DNA from: Candidatus Uhrbacteria bacterium
Lineage (GTDB): Bacteria; Patescibacteriota; Patescibacteriia; 2-12-FULL-60-25
Length of the DNA stretch: 41,899 nt
NCBI GenBank assembly: GCA_903893445.1
Contig: CAITMG010000039.1
Location: 1 to 41,899, forward strand
Direction: 5' to 3'
Positions 35,471 through 41,899 of this stretch are shown here, piece by piece. Each line of letters starts with the position of its first letter. The first letter of the stretch is position 1. A model generated the notes under the pieces. The model did not search any database and was not told where the DNA came from. It saw only the letters and a program-made list of their open reading frames with translations. The position numbers were made by a program, and so were the translations under genes.

Positions 35471-37879
35471 ATGTCTAAAATTTTTTACCGTACGTTGTCT
35501 GTTTTATTATTGCTTGGAGTTTCGTTGATGATCGGAGGAGTTGCGTTTGCTGATGTAAAAGGGACAAATTTTGAGGATTTTGCAACCGGCGATGTGAACG
35601 GGCAGGGCGGATGGACGAGCGGACATGGATCGTCGTTCTGTCCTGTCTACGACGTTGAGGTGACATCGAGCAATCTTGGCTATGCCGGTTTTGGCTCCAA
35701 GAGCTTGCGCATTTCGAATGCGATTACATGCGGGAGCTTTAATGATATGACATTTTCTCCGTCTCTGACGGATGAGGCGGGGGAAACGGCTGCACCTACC
35801 AGCACATTATCTGGCGGAATACGTCAGCCGCACTACGAGGCGGAGTGGGATTTTGCGTCAATGGTTCCAAGTGCGGCGCAACCAAATTTATCGGTAGTTG
35901 CGAGCGTTGATCGTGGCGATACGATGCGTATGACCTGGCTGCAGATGCTAGATACCGCAGATACGTCCACCGGACTTACGCTCAACTTTGAAGACTATCA
36001 GCATTCGATCCAAAATTTTGTTACCACATCCATCGCGACTCACCTTGATCGTACGGTTCCGCATCATATCAAGGTAACCATCGATTTCATTGATGGACCT
36101 GGTAACGATCTTGTGAATGTCTATTTGGACGGCGTTCTCGTTCATACGGGGACGACTTGGGAAGATTATTATCGCGACTTTACGTCGCCGCCAGTTCCCT
36201 ATGCCGTTGACGCGATGATGTTTCGAACAGCTGGAACAGCTGTTCCATCGACGCTCGGAAAAGGATTTTTGATCGATAATTTTTCTTCAATGAGTGGTCC
36301 GATTGGTGGCCCTATCGTCACTCCGCCCGTCGTCGTTGCACCGTCCGCATCTTCACCATCCGTTGCGCCTCTGATTAATGTGAGAAAAGTACCGAGTCCG
36401 TCTGTTTTACCGAACGGACCTGGTACGGTCACATACACCTATTCGGTTACGAATCCAGGCAGAATCCCGATCAAAAGCGTCACGCTGACGGACGACCAGT
36501 GTCCTGATGTGAGGTTCGTCTCAGGGGATACTAATGGTGATGCTCGCCTCGATCTTGATGAGACGTGGACCTATACCTGTACGATGGTGCTTACAAAGAC
36601 TACGGTGAATTATGCAGTTGCACGTGGCATTGGGAACGATATGGAGGCTATTGATACCGCGATCGTTGAGGTTGTCGTTGGAAAGACCGTTGAGCCGACG
36701 CTCATCCAGATAAGTACGATTCCGGATCCGATGATCTTGCCGGCTGATGGCGGCCTCGTTACTTTTACATATACGGTGACAAATCCGGGAACAGTTCCGC
36801 TCACCAACGTACAAGTTACTGATAGTTCGTGCGATCGGATCGTTTTTGTCTCTGGTGATGTGAACGGAGATCTCCTTCTTCAGCCAAGCGAAACATGGAA
36901 GTTTGCTTGTCAGCAATATTTGAGTACGACAAAAACAAGTTCTGCGGTGGCAACGGGTGGTGCAAGCGGCATGACGGCCACAGACGTCTCCCTTGCAAGC
37001 GTCGTCATGTCTCCGATGAACCAGCTTACGAATGACGCAGTGACGTTGAGTGCGCAAATTGCGGTCATGACATCATTAGGCTTTAACGTTCATGATCTCG
37101 TAAAATTGCAAGACGATGGGAATCCGCTGACACAAAACGATTCAACGATCTATTATTTTGGTGCAGATGGTAAGCGTCATGCGTTTCCGAGCAATCATGT
37201 CTATGATTCATGGTATTGCGATTATACGAAGGTGCGAGTGATTTCTGCGGATGATCTCGCGCGTATTCCTCTTGGGAAAAACGTTGTTTATCGACCAGGA
37301 CTACGCCTTGTGAAGTTTCCGACAAGTCCCGTGGTGTATTTAGTCCAGCCGTCTCGGGTTTTGCGTCCATTGGCCGACGAGGCCACAGCGCGGAGCATTG
37401 GTGGTTCTGAGTGGAATATGTATGTTGCCGATATTAGTGATGCTTTTTATACGGACTATACAATTGGTTCCGTCGTCACATCTGCTGACACGTCGTTGTT
37501 GAGTTCATTTCTTTCCCTGGATCAATTTCCGAGTGCGGAAATGAATATTCTTGGGTATCGTGATCCTGGAACGGCATCGTCACTCAATTGTCCGGTGCCA
37601 GTTGTTCGTTGGCCGTTTACTTCGATTCCGCAATCGTTCGTTTTTACGCATCTGTTGGATCGGGTTTCTACATTCAATCAGGATACGCGTTATCTTCAGG
37701 AGTTGCTGACTTTTCTTGGACCCGCTGTGTATCCTGAAGCAAGCGTGACGGGGAATTACGGAACCGCAACATTTGCCGCGGTGAAACGATTTCAGACGGC
37801 GCATGGTTTGACGGCGACGGGAGCGGTTGGTCCGGCAACGCTTCGGGCGTTAAATACGGTGCTTGGTCGCTACCGATGA
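35471..37879 (+). CDS. Large secreted surface protein: DUF11-like repeats, YYFGADGKRHAFP module, C-terminal peptidoglycan-binding domain
   Basis: Signal peptide; two TYTVTNPG(R/T).P(I/L) repeats; YLQELLTFLG..GNYGTATFAAVKRFQTAHGLTATGAVGPATLRALN. Confidence 0.88.
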   Translation: MSKIFYRTLSVLLLLGVSLMIGGVAFADVKGTNFEDFATGDVNGQGGWTSGHGSSFCPVYDVEVTSSNLGYAGFGSKSLRISNAITCGSFNDMTFSPSLTDEAGETAAPTSTLSGGIRQPHYEAEWDFASMVPSAAQPNLSVVASVDRGDTMRMTWLQMLDTADTSTGLTLNFEDYQHSIQNFVTTSIATHLDRTVPHHIKVTIDFIDGPGNDLVNVYLDGVLVHTGTTWEDYYRDFTSPPVPYAVDAMMFRTAGTAVPSTLGKGFLIDNFSSMSGPIGGPIVTPPVVVAPSASSPSVAPLINVRKVPSPSVLPNGPGTVTYTYSVTNPGRIPIKSVTLTDDQCPDVRFVSGDTNGDARLDLDETWTYTCTMVLTKTTVNYAVARGIGNDMEAIDTAIVEVVVGKTVEPTLIQISTIPDPMILPADGGLVTFTYTVTNPGTVPLTNVQVTDSSCDRIVFVSGDVNGDLLLQPSETWKFACQQYLSTTKTSSAVATGGASGMTATDVSLASVVMSPMNQLTNDAVTLSAQIAVMTSLGFNVHDLVKLQDDGNPLTQNDSTIYYFGADGKRHAFPSNHVYDSWYCDYTKVRVISADDLARIPLGKNVVYRPGLRLVKFPTSPVVYLVQPSRVLRPLADEATARSIGGSEWNMYVADISDAFYTDYTIGSVVTSADTSLLSSFLSLDQFPSAEMNILGYRDPGTASSLNCPVPVVRWPFTSIPQSFVFTHLLDRVSTFNQDTRYLQELLTFLGPAVYPEASVTGNYGTATFAAVKRFQTAHGLTATGAVGPATLRALNTVLGRYR

Positions 37880-37931
37880 GAACTCGCCTTTATCGTTGTA
37901 CCGTTTTGTGTTACGCTTTTTTCGCATTTGC

Positions 37932-37976
37932 CTGAAGATTGAAGCGTTCCGGGAAACGGAACCAGAACATCTTCAG
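37932..37976 (+). ncRNA. Candidate structured RNA element: two-tier hairpin with purine-rich internal loop
   Basis: CTGAAGAT-[TGAAGC]-GTTCCG-GGAAA-CGGAAC-[CAGAAC]-ATCTTCAG. Confidence 0.35.
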
Positions 37977-37997
37977 ACAAGTGCATATCTCAGAATG

Positions 37998-38016
37998 ACG
38001 ACAACTGTCGTTTTTC
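37998..38016 (+). terminator. Intrinsic terminator
   Basis: ACGACAACTGTCGTTTTTC. Confidence 0.6.
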
Positions 38017-38047
38017 AGCGTTAATTATTTTTTTGTTTTTGTGATGT

Positions 38048-38620
38048 ATGGAAGAGCTTGAAATTGTCTCAGAGGAGACGGGTGTGTCTTTGGGTCTGCA
38101 TGTTCCGCGACATGACGTGATTGCTCGTGGATTGTGGTGTCGATCAACAAATGTTTTTGTTGTGAATTCGCGTGGTCAAATCCTGTGTCATCAACGGTCA
38201 GCACAAAAAGAGCGTTTGGCGGGATTTTGGAGTACGCATCTTGGTGGACATGTTGGTCGCGGAGAAACGTTTGAATCTAATGCGTTGAAAGAGCTGGAAG
38301 AGGAATCCGGTATCCGCGTTGATGCGTCGGCATTGATCCCATGGCGGACAACAAAATTGCAACGTGCGCGTTTGTGGGTGCGAGAATTTGTCGTGTGTTG
38401 TGACGTGGAGCTTTCAGCGCTCGTTCCACAACCGGGAGAGGTTGATCGGTTTGCGTGGAAATATCCATCGGATGTGTATTGGGAGTCTGCGGCAGGGATG
38501 GTTCCGTGGTGTGCTGGGACGCATGATTTTCGAACGGAATATCAGTGTTTGCTCGCTGTTCTGACGGCCGCGCATGCAATGGGCGTGATTCCACAGCTTG
38601 TTACACCGGAGATTGTGTAG
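38048..38620 (+). CDS. NUDIX hydrolase
   Basis: GGHVGRGETFESNALKELEEESGI Nudix box. Confidence 0.9.
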   Translation: MEELEIVSEETGVSLGLHVPRHDVIARGLWCRSTNVFVVNSRGQILCHQRSAQKERLAGFWSTHLGGHVGRGETFESNALKELEEESGIRVDASALIPWRTTKLQRARLWVREFVVCCDVELSALVPQPGEVDRFAWKYPSDVYWESAAGMVPWCAGTHDFRTEYQCLLAVLTAAHAMGVIPQLVTPEIV

Positions 38621-38688
38621 AAGGGCTGGATTGTTCGTTCCGTGCTACGCTTCATATCTAAGCCTGATAACGGTTTGAAAAATACACT

Positions 38689-38868
38689 ATGGACGCAGTA
38701 CAAGGGTTAAAGACGAAAAAGACGTATATCGTTGCGGTGCTGATTATTTTGTATGGCGTGATCTTTCGCGGTTTTGGTGCAAATGATTGGAATACCGGGA
38801 CGATCATGATTTCCATTGCTCTCATTGGGATTTGTCTCCGGTTTGAGCTTGGGAAGTCCGTTGTGTAG
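38689..38868 (+). CDS. 59-aa small membrane protein
   Basis: MDAVQGLKTKKTYIVAVLIILYGVIFRGFGANDWNTGTIMISIALIGICLRFELGKSVV; below ORF-track cutoff. Confidence 0.6.
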   Translation: MDAVQGLKTKKTYIVAVLIILYGVIFRGFGANDWNTGTIMISIALIGICLRFELGKSVV

Positions 38869-38980
38869 CACGGTGATCGCATCTTTCGCGTCGCTGAAGA
38901 TCGTGGAGATTTTTTTTGCACCAAAATACGTTGCCGTGTCGTACAAATAGAAGAGTCTCTCATTTTCTTATTGTCGATTT

Positions 38981-40483
38981 ATGACACGCTTTCGCATTTT
39001 GTATCGTTTATTTGGTTGTGGTCTCGCGTTTTTGTTTGTTGCTGCTGCCTTGCCAGCCGAAGCTGCTATTCCGTCGGTCGTGAGCGCAAAGATCACGGGT
39101 CAGAATACGGCAGTCGTGACGTATTCTGAGCCGGTCTATACGCAGGCAAGTGATTATTCAAATTTTACCGGTGCACTCAGCGGTCGAACGATTACGCAAT
39201 TGAGTGGGTCAGGCGGTCCGGCGATCAATTTGACGTTTGATGGTGGTGCATTTGCCCAGGATGCGGTTGGGGGATTGAGCATCGCAACATCGACAACGAG
39301 CGTGAGTGATGGCTCTGCTCTTGGAGCGGGTTCTGTTGCGGTATCGGATGGTCAAGCGCCATTTTTATCCTCGATTAATTTTTCATCTAACAGCACGAAT
39401 GCAGCATTTGCGAAGGCAGGGGATGCGCTGAGTTTGTCATTTACGATGAATAAGTCGGTTTCAACGCCAACGGTTCTTATCGGTGGAAATACCGTTTCCG
39501 TGAATGGAAACGGCGTTGGTCCATTTACAACGTCATATACGCTCACGGGTGCAGATGCGGCAGTTTCGTTGCCCATTGCCATCACTGCGACAGACCTCTC
39601 TGGGAATATTTCGTCTAAAGTCCTCTTAAGTTTAGGTGGTGGCGTGATGACCGCTCCGAGTATTTCTTCGATTACGTCTGATGCAAATTCTTCTGGCGTT
39701 TTACATGTGGGAAACACGATCACGTTTACAGTAACCCCGACGTTCCCGGAGCCAAACGCTTCCGTTAACGGTTCGTATAATGGAACGCCGCTTGCTTGGT
39801 CTACGTCGAATGGTGGAGCGACCTACGTAGCGACGTACACCGTCGCATTAGGAAATTCGAGTCAAGCTTCTCCGTTGGAAATTAGTGGCGTTACGGTGGT
39901 CGATGCATCAGGAAACGTTAGTCCGGCGGCATCCGGGTCGGATGTTCAGCGCACCATTGCTGCAACCGTCCCTTTTCTTGCCGAAGTCTCGCGTGTCTCG
40001 ACGCCTGCATCGTCGACACCAGCTTATAGCTTTTCAAGTAGTGAATCAGGTACGATTTTGTATGGCGGTGATTGTTCGAGTCGGACAAGTTTGGCGGTCG
40101 CAGGCGTGAACGAGATTACGTTTGTTGCGTTGAGCAATGGTTTGCATAGTAACTGTGTCATCACGGTTACTGATGCTGCGGGTAATGTGAGTGCGCCGTT
40201 AACGGTGTCGCAATTTGTCGTTGATCCGGTGGTGTTGAGTGTGCCTGCGTCCGTCGCGCCCACAACAAAATTTCTTTTTACACGAAATCTTCGTTTGGGC
40301 GACGTTGGCGTCGACGTTCGACAATTACAACAGCACTTGATCACGATGGGTTTTCTCAAGGGTCCGGTCACAGGACGATTTGCGGCGCAAACTCAGGCAG
40401 CCGTCAAAAAATTTCAGTCAAAATATCATTTGACGACATTGGGTTCTGTGGGTCCTGCGACACGAGTGGAGTTAAATAAATAG
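38981..40483 (+). CDS. Secreted protein with Ig-like repeats and C-terminal peptidoglycan-binding domain
   Basis: Signal peptide LFVAAALPAEAA; LGDVGVDVRQLQQHLITMGFLKGPVTGRFAAQTQAAVKKFQSKYHL. Confidence 0.88.
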   Translation: MTRFRILYRLFGCGLAFLFVAAALPAEAAIPSVVSAKITGQNTAVVTYSEPVYTQASDYSNFTGALSGRTITQLSGSGGPAINLTFDGGAFAQDAVGGLSIATSTTSVSDGSALGAGSVAVSDGQAPFLSSINFSSNSTNAAFAKAGDALSLSFTMNKSVSTPTVLIGGNTVSVNGNGVGPFTTSYTLTGADAAVSLPIAITATDLSGNISSKVLLSLGGGVMTAPSISSITSDANSSGVLHVGNTITFTVTPTFPEPNASVNGSYNGTPLAWSTSNGGATYVATYTVALGNSSQASPLEISGVTVVDASGNVSPAASGSDVQRTIAATVPFLAEVSRVSTPASSTPAYSFSSSESGTILYGGDCSSRTSLAVAGVNEITFVALSNGLHSNCVITVTDAAGNVSAPLTVSQFVVDPVVLSVPASVAPTTKFLFTRNLRLGDVGVDVRQLQQHLITMGFLKGPVTGRFAAQTQAAVKKFQSKYHLTTLGSVGPATRVELNK

Positions 40484-40572
40484 AGGCTCCTGACGGCGGT
40501 TCTTTGTTTGTTGAAAGATGTGGTGTGAGATTTGACGTTGTGTATTCCCGTGTCTATCCTTGCATTAACCGT

Positions 40573-41124
40573 ATGAGAAAATTGATTGTGCAGGAAATGC
40601 TGAGCGTTGATGGATTTTTTTGTGGTCCACATGGCGAAATTGATTGGCACAATGTGGATGCCGAGTTTAACGAAACAGCGATCGCATTCCTTGATACCTT
40701 GGATACATTGATGTTTGGACGTGTGACGTATGAGATGATGGCAAGCTACTGGCCAACGGAGGCGGCGTTAAAGGATGATCCGCATGTCGCGAGTCGCATG
40801 AATGCGCTCCAAAAAATCTATTTCTCTCGAGATGCGGAAAAATTGCCGTGGAATCATTCGTTGAAGTTGAGTGAGATTCATGCTGATGACATTCGCGCAA
40901 TGAAAGAAGCACCTGGGAAAGATATTGCGATTTTTGGAAGCGGAAATATTATTGAGCAGCTCATGCCGTTTGATGTGATTGATGAATTTCGATTCATGAT
41001 CAATCCGGTGATTCTCGGAAAGGGGAGAACGATTTTTTCAACACTAAACAAGACGAAAACGTTACAGCTTCGTGAGACGAAAACGTTTGCCAATGGGAAT
41101 GTGTTGTTGGTGTATACCATTTGA
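40573..41124 (+). CDS. Dihydrofolate reductase / RibD C-terminal-like family protein
   Basis: MRKLIVQEMLSVDGFFCGPHGEIDW; LMFGRVTYEMMASYW; IAIFGSGNIIEQL; INPVILGKGRTIF. Confidence 0.9.
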   Translation: MRKLIVQEMLSVDGFFCGPHGEIDWHNVDAEFNETAIAFLDTLDTLMFGRVTYEMMASYWPTEAALKDDPHVASRMNALQKIYFSRDAEKLPWNHSLKLSEIHADDIRAMKEAPGKDIAIFGSGNIIEQLMPFDVIDEFRFMINPVILGKGRTIFSTLNKTKTLQLRETKTFANGNVLLVYTI

Positions 41125-41141
41125 TTATCTGAAATCATTTT

Positions 41142-41899
41142 ATGACCACATCTGAACGTCCGTTGCCAGGTGAGATGCATCCGTCCCAAGAGACGCAACC
41201 ACAAGATCTTCCTGCACCGTTTCGTGCGCTTCTCGATGAGAGTCGAGACGTTTCGTATGATGCGTACGGTGAAGGAAAAATTCTCTCGGTTCGAACACCG
41301 GATGGGAGAACGTTTCGATTTCATCGTGGCATCTCGGATTGGTCAGCAGACGTGTATGACGCTCAGGGGGAAAATCTGAAGCAGATCGATGTCTCTAAAG
41401 AGTCGGATGTTGAATTTTTGGAAAAAATTTCATCGCAAGACATTCCTGATCAACTTCGAAAACTGCTAGACGCGCATCGCGATATTTCTTATGAGGAATA
41501 TGGGGAGAAAAAAGTGGTGAGTGTAAAAACACCAGATGGAAAGACGCGGCAATTTAAGCGTGCGTCAAACGAATACGCTGATTGGGAGATGGTGACGTTG
41601 GATGATCAGGGTGAAGCGATTGATCATGTTGACCTTCGAGAAGCGAAAGATACGGAATATCTTGAGGCACTTTTTGCAAAAGATCTTACCGATGAAATGC
41701 GCACGCTATTGCAACGCGCAACCGTTGAGCGTGGCATCGAAGACCGGATTCGTATTACGATCAGTGACGGAACCGTTCGCGTTTTTATGCCGTCCCTTGG
41801 TGAGTATGCGAATTGGAAAATGGAGACGTATGACGCGCAAGGGGAATTTGTGGGAAGTGTCGACGTTCGTGAACCGGAGGATGTGGCTTTTTTAGAAGA
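41142..41899 (+). CDS. Tandem-repeat protein, truncated by window end
   Basis: Open frame from ATG 41142 to the edge; ~78-81 aa units (LLDESRDVSYDAYGEGKILSVRTPDG / LLDAHRDISYEEYGEKKVVSVKTPDG / LLQRATVERG..). Absent from ORF track because no stop. Confidence 0.8.
   Translation, partial: MTTSERPLPGEMHPSQETQPQDLPAPFRALLDESRDVSYDAYGEGKILSVRTPDGRTFRFHRGISDWSADVYDAQGENLKQIDVSKESDVEFLEKISSQDIPDQLRKLLDAHRDISYEEYGEKKVVSVKTPDGKTRQFKRASNEYADWEMVTLDDQGEAIDHVDLREAKDTEYLEALFAKDLTDEMRTLLQRATVERGIEDRIRITISDGTVRVFMPSLGEYANWKMETYDAQGEFVGSVDVREPEDVAFLE

Overview
The window carries about 47 protein genes and five tRNAs. No rRNA, CRISPR array or recognisable transposase was seen. The backbone looks like a Patescibacteria/CPR-type genome; this is an inference from gene style (secreted proteins with GKIWYIHP..RYWF and YYFGADGKRHAFP modules, C-terminal peptidoglycan-binding domains, very compact spacing), not a proven assignment. 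Recognisable genes include HolB-like delta', frr, glyQS-type glyRS, an M16 peptidase, tpiA, a CDP-alcohol phosphatidyltransferase, a CHASE4/HAMP/PAS histidine kinase, a GpsA-like dehydrogenase, rpmG, a SpoT-like hydrolase, a TM0106-type RecB nuclease, YibE/F, rarA, a class B PBP, murF, a Mg2+ P-type ATPase, a GT28-like glycosyltransferase, engB, a slipin, and a cluster of surface proteins. The main unexpected signals are: (i) five short single-gene units (A 230-1165, B 13118-13381, C 23139-24062, D 30649-31158 on -, E 31311-31769) with strongly different codon usage (C-ending codons; no TTA/TTG Leu in A, C or E), four with a TTGAC(A/G)-17 nt promoter and most with their own terminator; one encodes a degenerate stand-alone histidine-kinase ATPase domain; (ii) inverted arrays of a GGCRGTA heptamer flanking the M16-tpiA pair; (iii) short palindromes abutting tRNA ends, including hairpins that start on the nucleotide after CCA; (iv) a coupled membrane protein / SpoT-like hydrolase / RecB-like nuclease operon; (v) a repeat protein running off the right edge and two tiny ORFs missing from the ORF track. 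All calls come from reading the sequence; no searches or folding calculations were run.
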